Shown: piece after piece, positions 33,686 to 43,015 of the stretch
Layout: each line of letters starts with the position of its first letter
Numbering within the stretch: the stretch's first letter is position 1
Assembly (NCBI RefSeq): GCF_011044995.1
Contig: NZ_JAAKZW010000002.1
Location: forward strand, 124,001 to 188,000
Source: Streptomyces mesophilus
GTDB lineage: Bacteria > Actinomycetota > Actinomycetes > Streptomycetales > Streptomycetaceae
Direction of reading: 5' to 3'
DNA length: 64,000 nucleotides
Program-made: the position numbers and the translations under genes
The notes under the pieces: generated by a model
What the model saw: only the letters and a program-made list of their open reading frames with translations
What the model was told of the DNA's origin: nothing
Databases searched by the model: none

Positions 33686-34876
33686 TCAGGGCCGCGACTT
33701 GTACGGCGGCCGCGGCGCAGGCCGGCTGCGGGTGTCCCGTACTGCCGGTATCGCCGTCGCCAGTACGACGACGGCCGTGAGCAGAAAGCCCACCGGATAG
33801 CCGGTCTGCCCGGCCACCAGGCCGAAGCCGGCCGCACCCGCGCCCATGCCGCCGTCGTACACGAGGTTCCACAGCGCGCTCACCTTGCTGTACTCGGACC
33901 GTTCCACCCGGGCGAGCAGCAGCGCAAGGGAGGCGCTCTGGGCCAGGCCGAAGCCGACGCCGAACAGCGCCATCCCGGCGAACAACGCCGGTGGACTGCC
34001 CGCTTGGCAGAGCAGCGCCGTACCCGAGGCGGCGGTCAGGACGGCCGGCAGGAGCAGCGCGGACGGGCTGCGCCGGTCGCCGAACCTGCCCGCCCACCAG
34101 CGGGCCAGGGGAGTGGCCACCGACTGGGCGAGCAGCGCCGCCGGAAGGAGACCTGCCGTAGCCGCCGGGACGGACAGCGGCAGGAAGGTCATGATGACGC
34201 CGGTGGCCAGGGTCACCGCGAAGAACACCGTCGAGGGTCCGGCGATGCCGCCGCCGGTGAGGGTGCCGAGGAGGCCGCCTCGGCGCACGCCGCGCTCCGG
34301 CCTGGCCGTCGGCACGCCCGTCACCGCGAAGAGCGGCAGCAGTGCGAGTGCGGCGGCCGCGAGGAGCACCGGGGCGTAGCCGTACTTCTGACTGGCCCAC
34401 AGGCCGAGGGGGAGCGCGGCGATCGACGGCACGCTGGACAGCACGCCGGAGAGTCCGAGCCCTTCACCGCGGCGCGATACGGGCACCAGATGGGCGACGA
34501 GCGCGGTGCCCGCGACCACGGCGATGCCGAGCCCGGCCCCCCGAGCCAGACAGACCGCGAGCACGGCCTCCGCGCTGTCGACGACAAGGAGCGTGAGCGG
34601 CGGGAGGCCGAGCAGACAGAGACCGAGCGAGAGCACGGCCCGATAGCCGCGGCGGGCGAGCATCCACGGCACCGCGAGCTCGGCGAGCACGGTGCCCAGC
34701 ATCATCACACCGGTCGCGAGGCCCGCCCCGCCGTCACCGGCGCCCGCCTCGGCCGCGTACAGCGGCATCACGGACAGGAGCAGATAGAAGGTGGACATGG
34801 CGCCGAAGTTGGCGAGCATCGCCATCACCAGAGGGCGGGTCAACAGGCGCTCGCGCGGCTGGAGTTCGGTAGTCAT
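33686..34876 (-). CDS. MFS transporter
   Basis: A 396-residue membrane protein with 12 predicted helices. The motif A-like loop MLARRGYRAVLSLG between helices 2 and 3 and WWAGRFGDRRSPS between helices 8 and 9 mark the major facilitator superfamily, probably a drug- or metabolite-efflux type. It is divergent from a MocR-type regulator, 81 bp apart; such pairs are usually functionally linked. The substrate is unknown. Confidence 0.87.
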   Translation of the reverse strand: MTTELQPRERLLTRPLVMAMLANFGAMSTFYLLLSVMPLYAAEAGAGDGGAGLATGVMMLGTVLAELAVPWMLARRGYRAVLSLGLCLLGLPPLTLLVVDSAEAVLAVCLARGAGLGIAVVAGTALVAHLVPVSRRGEGLGLSGVLSSVPSIAALPLGLWASQKYGYAPVLLAAAALALLPLFAVTGVPTARPERGVRRGGLLGTLTGGGIAGPSTVFFAVTLATGVIMTFLPLSVPAATAGLLPAALLAQSVATPLARWWAGRFGDRRSPSALLLPAVLTAASGTALLCQAGSPPALFAGMALFGVGFGLAQSASLALLLARVERSEYSKVSALWNLVYDGGMGAGAAGFGLVAGQTGYPVGFLLTAVVVLATAIPAVRDTRSRPAPRPPYKSRP

Positions 34877-34930
34877 GGCGGGCTCCCGGCGGCGGGTGGG
34901 TACGGCTTGTGCTCTTGACGCTAGGGGGCG

Positions 34931-34978
34931 ACCGGTCCGCTGCTAAGGTCCAATTTCATGCCCGTTGAGTGGACCGGT
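34931..34978. promoter_or_regulatory. Inverted repeat in the MocR/MFS divergent region
   Basis: ACCGGTCC (34931-34938) and GGACCGGT (34971-34978) form an inverted pair around the start of the regulator gene (ATG 34958), with a further GGTCC at 34948-34952. MocR-type regulators bind widely spaced repeats of this sort. A regulatory role is likely but unproven. Confidence 0.45.
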
Positions 34979-36388
34979 TCGCGCCCGCCGGAGCTTGTTC
35001 TGAGCCTCGACCGGGGCATCGGACATGAGCCTCTCGGCACCCAGTTGCAGTGCGAACTGCGCGATGCGATACGTGGCGGACGCCTCGCTGCGGGTGAACG
35101 GCTGCCGTCCTCAAGGGAGTTGGCGCGCACCCTCGGTGTCTCGCGCGGCCTCGTCATCGAGTGCTACGCCCAGTTGGAAGCCGAGGGCTATCTCAGCGCC
35201 CATCCTGGCTCGGCCACCCGGGTCGCCGCCCGCGCCACAACCCGCACCGAGTCCGCCACCCCCGCACGTCCCCAGGCCCTTGCTGTCGACTTCCGTTCCG
35301 GCGTGCCCGAGCTGTCGAGCTTCCCGCTGCACGACTGGCTCCGCTCCCTCACCGAAGCAGGCCGCCGTGCCCCTGTCGCCGCGTCCGGCTACGGCGACGC
35401 CCGCGGAAGCGCCGTACTACGCGAAGTCCTCGCCGCGTATCTGCGCAGGGTGCGGGGCGCCGCGGCCGACCCCGAACACACCATGATCTGCAGCGGTTTC
35501 GCCCAGGCGGCCAACCTCCTGTTCGCCGCGCTGGCCCGCGAAGGAATCACGGAAGTCGCCCTCGAAGACCCCGGCGACCGCGACTGCGACGCCATCGCGC
35601 TGCGCAACGGCCTGCGGCCGGTCCCGGTCCCCGTCGACGGACAGGGCATCGACGTGGCCGCCCTGCGGGCCAGCGGTGCGCGCGCCGTCGTCCTCACACC
35701 CGCCCATCAGAGCCCCACCGGAGTGGTCCTCGCCCCGAACCGCCGTCAAGCCCTTGCCCGTTGGGCCGAGGCGGCCGACGCGCTGATCATCGAGGACGAC
35801 TACGACGCCGAGTTCCGCTACGACCGCCGCCCGGTCGGCTCCCTGCAGGGCCTGGTCCCCGACCGGGTCGCGTCGGTCGGCTCGGTCAGCAAATCCCTGG
35901 CCCCTGCCCTGCGCCTGGGCTGGATCCTCTGCCCGCCGCACCTGACGGCCGCCCTCGCCCACGACAAATACCTCGCGGACCGCGGCTCCCCGGCCCTCGA
36001 ACAGCTCGCGCTCGCCCGCCTCATCGAATCCGGACGCTACGACCGCCATCTGCGCCGGATGCGCACGGTGTACGCCACCCGCCACCAGGTTCTCGCCGAG
36101 GCCCTCGCCCGGCATGCACCCGAAGTCGAACTCACGGGACTGGCCGCGGGCTTCCACGCCGTCGCCCAACTGCCACCCGGCGTGGACGAACAGCACGTCG
36201 TCACCGAAGCCCGGGCCCGCTCGGTAGGCCTGTACGGCATGAGCGACTACCGCGCGGACGGTGCGACGCAGCCCGCCCAGCTGGTGCTCGGTTTCGGCAA
36301 TGTCACCGACGCCGCCATCCGCCGGGCGATCGGCACCATCGCGGACCTCCTGCAGCCCACTGCCGCGGAGCCGCCGCACTCCACGTGA
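34958..36388 (+). CDS. MocR-type regulator: GntR HTH fused to PLP-dependent aminotransferase domain
   Basis: 476 residues. The N-terminal GntR winged helix (LGTQLQCELRDAIRGGRLAAGERLPSSRELARTLGVSRGLVIECYAQLEAEGYL, about 26-79) is joined to a fold-type I aminotransferase domain. The PLP Lys lies in SVSKSLAPALRLGW, the Asp in IIEDDYDAEFRY. Such proteins sense amino or vitamin B6-derived compounds. It is divergent from the MFS gene. The ATG at 34958 lies within the inverted repeat, which suggests autoregulation. Confidence 0.92.
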   Translation: MPVEWTGSRPPELVLSLDRGIGHEPLGTQLQCELRDAIRGGRLAAGERLPSSRELARTLGVSRGLVIECYAQLEAEGYLSAHPGSATRVAARATTRTESATPARPQALAVDFRSGVPELSSFPLHDWLRSLTEAGRRAPVAASGYGDARGSAVLREVLAAYLRRVRGAAADPEHTMICSGFAQAANLLFAALAREGITEVALEDPGDRDCDAIALRNGLRPVPVPVDGQGIDVAALRASGARAVVLTPAHQSPTGVVLAPNRRQALARWAEAADALIIEDDYDAEFRYDRRPVGSLQGLVPDRVASVGSVSKSLAPALRLGWILCPPHLTAALAHDKYLADRGSPALEQLALARLIESGRYDRHLRRMRTVYATRHQVLAEALARHAPEVELTGLAAGFHAVAQLPPGVDEQHVVTEARARSVGLYGMSDYRADGATQPAQLVLGFGNVTDAAIRRAIGTIADLLQPTAAEPPHST

Positions 36389-36481
36389 GCCGTCGCCCCC
36401 TCGCCCACCAGGTCGGGCCGACTCCCGAGGAGCCGGACCGAGGATGCTCAGCATGCTGTAGCGGAGGCCGAGCAGTACCCG

Positions 36482-36517
36482 GCTGGACCTGCTGGACCTG
36501 CTGGACCTGCTGGACGT
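36482..36517. repeat. Four tandem 9-bp units
   Basis: GCTGGACCT repeats at 36482, 36491 and 36500, with GCTGGACGT at 36509. It lies between the MocR gene and the terminator hairpin. Both strands stay open across it (for example a Ser-Ser-Arg or Val-Gln-Gln repeat on the minus strand) but I see no gene there. Confidence 0.8.
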
Positions 36518-36530
36518 GCTCATAGGCGAG

Positions 36531-36559
36531 GGGCCCGGGATGCGTCACACCCCGGGCCC
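36531..36559. terminator. Hairpin between MocR and FAD oxidoreductase genes
   Basis: GGGCCCGGG (36531-36539) pairs with CCCGGGCCC (36551-36559) around an 11-nt loop, followed by TTCCTCTCC. It sits between convergent genes (stops at 36388 and 36575). Confidence 0.75.
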
Positions 36560-36574
36560 TTCCTCTCCTCGTGA

Positions 36575-37990
36575 TCAGGGCCGCGCCTCGAACGGCGGGC
36601 GCGGCGCCGGCTGGATGTTCTGGTTGAGCCGGAACAGGTTCTCCGGGTCGTACGCGGCCTTGATCCGCGCGAGCCGCGCGTAGTTGTCGCGGTAGCTGGC
36701 CCGTACCCGCTCCTGCCCCTCGTCCATCATCATGTTCACGTACGCACCGCCCGCCGAGTACGGGTGCAGCGCCTCGAAGTAGTCGACGGTCCAGCGCTTG
36801 ATGAGCTCGGCGTTGGCGGGATCGCGGTCGACGCCGGCGTACACCGAAGCCCAGGTCGACTCGCGGTAGCTCCACGGAGTGTCCGCCGGAGCGTGGTCGT
36901 GGACGGCGCCGTCGATCGGGTACAGGTGCATCGTGGACTGCCCGGTCGGCAGGTCCGCGCCGAACTTGGCGTGCAGCGCGACCGCCTCGTCCGGGATCCG
37001 GTCGACGAAGTCGGCGCGCCAGTACCACTGGTCGCCGGGCGGGTACAGCCCGTCGAACGCCGACTGCAGCGCGGGGTGCGGCATCGGCGCGGGGCCGTGC
37101 AGCAGCGGCTCGGGCAGCACGTCGAGGAGTGGAGCCATCGCCCGGGCGGCCGCATCGGCGTCGTCACCGGCCCAGCACCACACGACGGCGGCCGTCTTGC
37201 GGCCCTGGATCGCCTCCGGGAACGGCGGGGCCGGCGGCACGGACCCGTACATGAAGAAGCCGTTGAGTTCGCGCGGCGCGGACGGCAGGAAGTCCCGGTA
37301 GGCGGCCAGGACTTCGGTGCCCAGGTCGACGGGCCAGAAGGTGGGGCCCGCGACGACGGTGCTCAGTTCGTGCAGCCGGAACAGGAACGACGTCACGACC
37401 CCGAAGTTGCCGCCACCGCCGCGGATCGCCCAGTACAGATCGCTGTTCTCGTCCGCGCTCGCCCGCACGGCCTCACCGCTCGCCAGCACGACATCCGCCT
37501 CGAGCAGATTGTCGATGGTCAGACCGTACTTGCGGCTCAGATGCCCGAGGCCGCCGCCCAGCGTGATGCCGCCGACGCCGGTCGTGGAGATGATGCCGCT
37601 CGGTGTGGCGAAGCCGTGCGCGTTGGTGGCGCGGTCCACCTCGCCCCATACGCAGCCGCCCCCGACGCGTACGGTGCGGGCCTTCGGGTCGACGCTGATC
37701 TCCTTGAGCGGGGAGAGGTCGAGGACCACTCCGTCGTCGCAGGTGCCGAGCCCGGCGCCGTGGTGACCGCCGCCGCGCACGGCGAGAAGCAGCTGGTGGT
37801 CGCGGGCGAAGCCGATGACGCGGCGCACGTCGTCGGTGTCGGTGCAGCTCGCGATGAGGGCGGGACGCATATCGATCATCGCGTTGTAGACGGCCCGCGC
37901 GTCCTCGTAGCCGGGGTCGTCCGGTCCGGTCAACGTCCCGTTCAGCGCGGCCAGTTCCTGTTGTGCGGCTTGTGCCGGTGTCTTCGGCAT
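36575..37990 (-). CDS. FAD-dependent oxidoreductase (berberine-bridge-enzyme-like)
   Basis: 471 residues of the PCMH/BBE family. The FAD domain has VRGGGHHGAGLGTCDDGVVLDLS (about 70-92); the second His of GGGHH is where FAD would be covalently attached. TTGVGGITLGGGLGHLSRKYGLTIDNLLEAD follows. The second attachment Cys of bicovalent enzymes is absent, so a single covalent link is expected. The C-terminal BBE segment YVNMMMDEG then AYDPENLFRLNQNI is intact. It may oxidise sugars or secondary metabolites. No signal peptide is present, and no biosynthetic cluster surrounds it. Confidence 0.92.
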   Translation of the reverse strand: MPKTPAQAAQQELAALNGTLTGPDDPGYEDARAVYNAMIDMRPALIASCTDTDDVRRVIGFARDHQLLLAVRGGGHHGAGLGTCDDGVVLDLSPLKEISVDPKARTVRVGGGCVWGEVDRATNAHGFATPSGIISTTGVGGITLGGGLGHLSRKYGLTIDNLLEADVVLASGEAVRASADENSDLYWAIRGGGGNFGVVTSFLFRLHELSTVVAGPTFWPVDLGTEVLAAYRDFLPSAPRELNGFFMYGSVPPAPPFPEAIQGRKTAAVVWCWAGDDADAAARAMAPLLDVLPEPLLHGPAPMPHPALQSAFDGLYPPGDQWYWRADFVDRIPDEAVALHAKFGADLPTGQSTMHLYPIDGAVHDHAPADTPWSYRESTWASVYAGVDRDPANAELIKRWTVDYFEALHPYSAGGAYVNMMMDEGQERVRASYRDNYARLARIKAAYDPENLFRLNQNIQPAPRPPFEARP

Positions 37991-38100
37991 GTGATCCCCC
38001 GTGGTGCGGAACCCTGGCTGGGTCCGGTGTGCACTTGTCTAGTACGGGGGTGGGGGCGCCGATATCCGTGAGGGGCACCCAGGTCGCGCCACCCGACTGC

Positions 38101-40695
38101 CTATGTCAGCCCCAACTCGCGTGCCCGCACGGTCGCTTCGCCCCGTGAAGGAGCGCCCAGCTTCTCCAGGACCGCCGAGACGTGGTGGTCCACCGTCCGC
38201 ACCGACACCACCAGACGGTCCGCGATCTGCGGGTTCGTCAGGCCCTCGACCATCAGCCGCAGCACCTGGAGCTGCCGCTCGGTGAGCCCCGCGGGATTGT
38301 CCCGGGTCGCCGCGAGCGGCCCGCGCGGGATGCGCCGCACACCGAGCGTGCGCAGCTCCGCCCTGACCTGGCGGGCCAGCGGCTCCGCGCCCAGCGCGTC
38401 CAGGCGCGCGAGCGCACCCAGCTTGTCGTCGGCGTCGGGGCTCTGCGCGAGCGCCGCAGCTTCCTCGTACGGACAGCCGACCCCGCGCCAGGCCGCCGCG
38501 GCGGCGTGCCACTGCCCGGCGCTCTGCAGCGCGTACGGATGCCCGGAGTCGTCCGGCGGGACCGGGTGGCCCGCACGGGTCAGCCAGTAGCCCAACTCGC
38601 CGCGATGGGAAGGGGACTCGAGCAGGCAGGCCTGCTCGTACACCTCCAGCGAGGCCTCGATGACGGCCTCGACGTCGCCGCGCAGCCAGGCCGCCTCCGC
38701 CCGCGCCGCCGCCACCGCTCCCGTCCGTTGCAGCTCGCGGGTGCGCACCGCCATCTCCCAGGCCTCCGTGAGCAGTTCATCGCCGCCTTGTGCGCCGCGC
38801 CGGATCCGCACCCGGCCGAGCACCGTCAGGGCAGGGCAGCGGCCCGGCACATGATCGTGCACGGCGAGCTCCGCGTACCGTTCCGCCTCGTCCCAGTCGG
38901 CGGCGGCGAACCGGCGCATGGCCAGCTCCACCTGGAGATAGCTGAGGAAGCCCAAGTGTTCGGCCCGGTCCGCGAGTTCGAGCGCGGGGGCGAAGTAGCG
39001 GTCGGCCTCCGCGTACTCCAGACGCTCAAGGAGATTCCAGATGAGATTCGCGTACGCCCGGCAGGCGTGCTCGACCTCGCCGGCCCCGAGCGCCACCTGG
39101 AGCGCCTCCTCCAGCTGGGCGCGGCCCCGCGGGTCGTCGGTGCGCCAGCGCGCGCACCCGACGTTGTTCAGCGCGTGCGACAGGATCGCCGCGTCGTCCG
39201 TCGCCCGGGCCAGCGCGATGGCCCGCAGGCCGAACTCGACCGCCTCGGCGTGCCGTTCGGAGAGCATGTGCAACTGTGCGGTGTTGCTCAGCGCCAGGGC
39301 GAGCAGCCGTTCATCCTGTGCGCCTTCGAGCACGACGATGGCCTCCTGCGCCGCCTGCTGCGCCTCGTCCGCGTCGCCGGCCCACCAGTGGATCCGGGAG
39401 AGCCAGCGCAGATCGGCGCCGAGCGCGCGGGTGTCCCCGAGGGATCTGCGCAGGGCGACGGCCTCGCGCTGGGCGGCGACGGCGGCCGCGGAGTCCGCGA
39501 TCGTGTAGCTCTCGACGGCGAACTGTTCGAGCAGGGTGGCCAGTTCGGCGGCGCCGTAACGCTGCCGGTCCCGCAGGACGAGCCGCAGCTGGGCGGCCGC
39601 CTCGCGGTGGGCGCCGGTACGCGAGGCGTCGGCCGCCGCGACCGGCCCGAACCGTGCGATGGCCTCCTCGTCGCCGGCCTGCGCGGCATGGTGCACGATC
39701 CGGGACGGATCGGCGCCGGGACTCGCGACCAGCGCGCGGAGCACCTCGCGGTTGAGGGTGATCCGGCGCGCGGCGGGGAGTGAGTCGGCGATCGCCCGGC
39801 GGATCAACTCATGCCGGAACACGACGCGTTCGGGTGTCACCGAGAGAAGACCGTGCTGCTCGCCGGTGGCGAGCACCGTCAGCGCGTCCGGCAGCAGCGC
39901 CTCCGCGAGCCGGTGCTCCACCGCCGACGGGAGTACGGCCAGCTGCTCCAGGGCGTCCCGCGCCTCGGCGTCGAGCCCGCGGAGCCGGGCGAGCACGGCG
40001 TCCACCACCGTGGGCGGCACCCCGCCGGCGTTGCCGGCCGCGAGCACTTCGGCGACGAAGAACGGGTTGCCCGAGGTGACCGCGTACACCTGCGCCGGAT
40101 CGAGCCCTTCGGCCCTGCTCATCCGGCCGACCGCACCCCGTGAGAGCCGAGGCAGCGCGAGCCGGTGCACACGGCCGGTGCGCGACACCTGCCCGAGCAG
40201 CTGGCGCAACGGGTGCTCACGGCCCAACTCGTCGTCCCGGTAGGTGAGTACGAGGACCGCGGGCAGCCGCTCCATCCGCCGTACGAGGAACCGCAGCGCG
40301 TCCAGGGAGGCCTCGTCGGCCCAGTGCACGTCCTCGACGACCAGTACCACCGGAAGCGGAGCCGTGGTCAGCTCCGAGCGCAGGGCGTCGTACACCCGAT
40401 GGCGGTCACCCGCTCCCTGCAGCGCCTTCGCCAGCTCCTCGCCGACGCCTTCCGCCCCGCCGACCAGATCACGGAAGGGCCCGAGCGGCCGTCCCGTCGC
40501 CAGGTCGTCGCAGGCGCCGACGAGGATCCGCGCGTGCGGCGGCAGCACCGCGGACATGGCCTTGACCAGGCTCGACTTGCCGATCCCCGCTTCACCGTGG
40601 ACAAGCGCGACCGAACCGGCCCCGTCGGCCGCCTCCCGCGCGGCGGTGGCCAGCCGGCCCAGCTCGTGGTCGCGTTCGAGCATCCCCCGGTCCAC
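38101..40695 (-). CDS. LuxR-family large ATP-binding regulator (LAL)
   Basis: 864 residues. Walker A is GEAGIGKS (34-41) and Walker B VVLVVEDVHWADE (about 120), the STAND/AAA16 ATPase type. A central TPR-like helical region follows, and the C-terminal LuxR HTH is LTERQLQVLRLMVEGLTNPQIADRLVVSVRTVDHHVSAVLEKLG. The start is uncertain: the GTG at 40693-40695 has no ribosome-binding site but lies about 6 nt after CAGAAT, a possible -10 box, so a leaderless mRNA is possible; the ATG at 40681-40683 (MLERDHEL) is the alternative. Targets are unknown. Confidence 0.9.
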   Translation of the reverse strand: MDRGMLERDHELGRLATAAREAADGAGSVALVHGEAGIGKSSLVKAMSAVLPPHARILVGACDDLATGRPLGPFRDLVGGAEGVGEELAKALQGAGDRHRVYDALRSELTTAPLPVVLVVEDVHWADEASLDALRFLVRRMERLPAVLVLTYRDDELGREHPLRQLLGQVSRTGRVHRLALPRLSRGAVGRMSRAEGLDPAQVYAVTSGNPFFVAEVLAAGNAGGVPPTVVDAVLARLRGLDAEARDALEQLAVLPSAVEHRLAEALLPDALTVLATGEQHGLLSVTPERVVFRHELIRRAIADSLPAARRITLNREVLRALVASPGADPSRIVHHAAQAGDEEAIARFGPVAAADASRTGAHREAAAQLRLVLRDRQRYGAAELATLLEQFAVESYTIADSAAAVAAQREAVALRRSLGDTRALGADLRWLSRIHWWAGDADEAQQAAQEAIVVLEGAQDERLLALALSNTAQLHMLSERHAEAVEFGLRAIALARATDDAAILSHALNNVGCARWRTDDPRGRAQLEEALQVALGAGEVEHACRAYANLIWNLLERLEYAEADRYFAPALELADRAEHLGFLSYLQVELAMRRFAAADWDEAERYAELAVHDHVPGRCPALTVLGRVRIRRGAQGGDELLTEAWEMAVRTRELQRTGAVAAARAEAAWLRGDVEAVIEASLEVYEQACLLESPSHRGELGYWLTRAGHPVPPDDSGHPYALQSAGQWHAAAAAWRGVGCPYEEAAALAQSPDADDKLGALARLDALGAEPLARQVRAELRTLGVRRIPRGPLAATRDNPAGLTERQLQVLRLMVEGLTNPQIADRLVVSVRTVDHHVSAVLEKLGAPSRGEATVRARELGLT

Positions 40696-40764
40696 CGCAC
40701 AATTCTGGCACGCAGGGACGGGTCGGACACCGGTTGCCCGAGGTTGCCCGAACCGTCGACGCCC

Positions 40765-41700
40765 CTAGAAATTGCCGTAGTCGACCTGCCACGTGGGCAG
40801 CCCCATCCGGCGCCAGACCGCCACGACCCGGTCGCGGTCGTCCAGCGAAACCCGGACCGCGTACCGGTTCCGCACATGCGCGTCGAACAGCTCCGCCTTC
40901 ACGAGGTCGTCACGGCGGTGGTCGCCGTGGGCGCGCATCCACAGTTCGTCGTACGGCACTTCGTGGTGGGCGAGCCAGGCCTCGGTGATGGCCCGGTGCT
41001 CCTCGCCGCGGCCGGAGAGCAGCACGATGACGTCACCGTCACCGTCCCCGGCTCGGAAGGCGCGCAGGGCGTGGCGCACCGGCTCGTTGAGGGTGTCCTC
41101 GTCGCAGCGCGTGAAGTCGTACGGTCCGCGGTCGCCGCGCAGCGCAAGGGTGCCGTCGATGTCGCACATCACCGCGGCCGGCAGCGCCGGGTCGGGGACG
41201 TACGGCGTGACCTCGGGCTCGTCGTTCAGCCACTCGGCCGTGAGCCGCCAGCCACCACTGCGGGCCTTGGTGTGCTTGTCGGCGAGGATGCGAATGATCT
41301 CCTCACCCACCTCACGCGGGCGCCCCGCGTCCCGGCGGATGCACTCCTCGAGCGGTACGTCGGTGAAGTCGTGCACGACGAAGGTGCCCTTGCCCGCGAC
41401 CGCCGCCTTGAGCCGCTTGGGGATGTTCGGCGTGAGGTGCGTGTTGTCGACAACCACGTCGAACCCGCCCTCGACCGCCGCGCGCACGGCGGCGTCCTGG
41501 ATTTCGAGGACGGTCTGCTCATGGGCGTACGAACGCCGCTGCTCGGGCGAGGGGACGTCCAGCATGACGCGCAGATCGTCCAGATTGACCCGGCGCATCC
41601 GGCCGTCCGCCTCCTCCTGAAGCTTGCGGGCCGCGGTCGTTTTGCCCGATGCGGGCAGCCCGGTCATGACGTGCACGACGGGCTTGGTTGCCTCGGACAC
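40765..41700 (-). CDS. Polynucleotide 5'-kinase/3'-phosphatase (T4 Pnkp-like)
   Basis: A 311-residue RNA end-healing enzyme. The kinase half has P-loop GLPASGKTT (14-22), the catalytic Asp in NLDDLR (41) and VVVDNTHL. The phosphatase half is a HAD domain with nucleophile motif DIDGTLA (180-186), GPYDFTRCDEDTLNEPV and VIVLLSGRGEEHR, in the same order as phage T4 polynucleotide kinase. It converts 2',3'-cyclic phosphate and 5'-OH ends to the 3'-OH and 5'-phosphate needed by the ligase. The GTG start lies 3 bp after the ligase stop, so the two are cotranslated. Confidence 0.9.
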   Translation of the reverse strand: MSEATKPVVHVMTGLPASGKTTAARKLQEEADGRMRRVNLDDLRVMLDVPSPEQRRSYAHEQTVLEIQDAAVRAAVEGGFDVVVDNTHLTPNIPKRLKAAVAGKGTFVVHDFTDVPLEECIRRDAGRPREVGEEIIRILADKHTKARSGGWRLTAEWLNDEPEVTPYVPDPALPAAVMCDIDGTLALRGDRGPYDFTRCDEDTLNEPVRHALRAFRAGDGDGDVIVLLSGRGEEHRAITEAWLAHHEVPYDELWMRAHGDHRRDDLVKAELFDAHVRNRYAVRVSLDDRDRVVAVWRRMGLPTWQVDYGNF

Positions 41701-41703
41701 GGG

Positions 41704-42909
41704 TCAGTTCTCCTCATCGGTCTTGAAGGGGTCGGCCGCTTCCGGCCGTACGGAACGGTAGGTGACGAGTTCGGTGGTGCGCCCGTCGAGGCGTAGGAAC
41801 ATCGCGGAGCGCAGGTTCACCTCGGGCAGTGCCTGTACGGCGCGCGCGAACGCGCCCCGGTCGGCGCCGAGGTGGGCGAGGGTCTCGTACGCCTCGTCGA
41901 TCGCGCGCTCGCGGTCGGTGACCTCCTGCTCGAAGCCGGCGATCAACTCCCGTACCCAGGCGTCGAATTCGTCCGGCACCTGCTCGAGCAGTGCGTCCAG
42001 CGGGCGGCGGTTCGCCTCGATGTCCGCGGCCGTGCAGCCGAGTGCCTGCGCGACCTGCTTGGCGGGCAGGTGGGCGAAACGCTGGATGCCGTGGCCGCGC
42101 CAGATGTCCCGCTCGGTGACACCGGTGATGACCTTGTGCAGACGTACGTACTCGGCGAGCTTCGCCTTCGCCCGCACGCCGGACGCGAAGCGCAGCACGA
42201 AGCCCTCGGCGTCGGTGCCCGTGGCGGTCTTGCCACCGGGCAGGGTGTTCGAGTCCGTCAGGGCGATGAGCTCGGCGAGCGGCATCGCGGGCCAGACACG
42301 GACCACCGAACCGATCCCGTCCCAGTGCGTCGCCGCCTCGGCGAGCGGGAGTTCGGTGCCGTCGACGCCGAACGCCGCGAGCAGCACCAGGTCCCGTCGG
42401 TCGCCGTAGTCCACGACGATGCGGTTCTGCGGGTACAGGATCTCCGCGAGGTACGTGACACCGGGCACAAGGGCCGTGTGGTCCTTGCCGTCCAGGCGGC
42501 GCTGCGCCCAGGTCGCCTGGTCGCTGATGAACGAGCCCTTGGACGCCACGTGCCAGCGGTCCGCGTAGTGGAAGACCACCGCGAGGCTGCCGTCGACCTT
42601 GTCGTACACCTCGAACGGCTCGTCCGGCAGGGCGGGCGCGTAGGGCTGACCGGTCTCGTGCTCACCGACATTGTGGAACTTCGGCAGGGGCAGCGCGACG
42701 ATCTCACCTGTGCGGTCATCGGCAACGAGGCCACGGCAGCGGGTGGTCACCTGGGTCCAAGCCCGCTCGTACTGGGCGCTGCGTGTGTACGTGTAGATGG
42801 ACAGCGGCAGCGAGGGGTGCGACTTGCGGGTGACGTGGCCGGCCTCGAGGGCAGCCGACAGCTCCGTCTTCGGCAGCAGCTCATTGAGGGTCAGGGGTGC
42901 CCCGCTCAT
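41704..42909 (-). CDS. T4 Rnl1-like RNA ligase
   Basis: A 401-residue ATP-dependent RNA ligase. Motif I is VYDKVDGSLA with adenylated K104. Motif III/IIIa is TYLAEILYPQNRIV (E156), close to the equivalent run of T4 Rnl1. Motif IV is AEGFVLR (E235) and motif V is RAKAKLAEYVRLHK (K248, K250). The C-terminal ~130 residues form a helical specificity domain. The ATG at 42907-42909 follows AGGAGGAAC. It is the first gene of a two-gene operon with the Pnkp-like enzyme. Together they can reseal RNA cut by an anticodon nuclease or toxin. The natural substrate (tRNA or another RNA) is unknown. Confidence 0.9.
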   Translation of the reverse strand: MSGAPLTLNELLPKTELSAALEAGHVTRKSHPSLPLSIYTYTRSAQYERAWTQVTTRCRGLVADDRTGEIVALPLPKFHNVGEHETGQPYAPALPDEPFEVYDKVDGSLAVVFHYADRWHVASKGSFISDQATWAQRRLDGKDHTALVPGVTYLAEILYPQNRIVVDYGDRRDLVLLAAFGVDGTELPLAEAATHWDGIGSVVRVWPAMPLAELIALTDSNTLPGGKTATGTDAEGFVLRFASGVRAKAKLAEYVRLHKVITGVTERDIWRGHGIQRFAHLPAKQVAQALGCTAADIEANRRPLDALLEQVPDEFDAWVRELIAGFEQEVTDRERAIDEAYETLAHLGADRGAFARAVQALPEVNLRSAMFLRLDGRTTELVTYRSVRPEAADPFKTDEEN

Positions 42910-43015
42910 CGTGTTCCTCCTGGTTCGTGGAGTTCGATCCTCTCCTGGCGGAGGCGCTCGGCGACAGCGATTTAGCTGGTGGGGGCGGGTGCCGGTGACT
43001 CCCGCCCCTGCCCGG

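Noticed and set aside
38182..39783. Long plus-strand frame antisense to the LAL regulator
   Set aside because: The product is an Arg/Gly/Val-rich stretch without motifs, while the minus strand gives a complete ATPase-LuxR protein.
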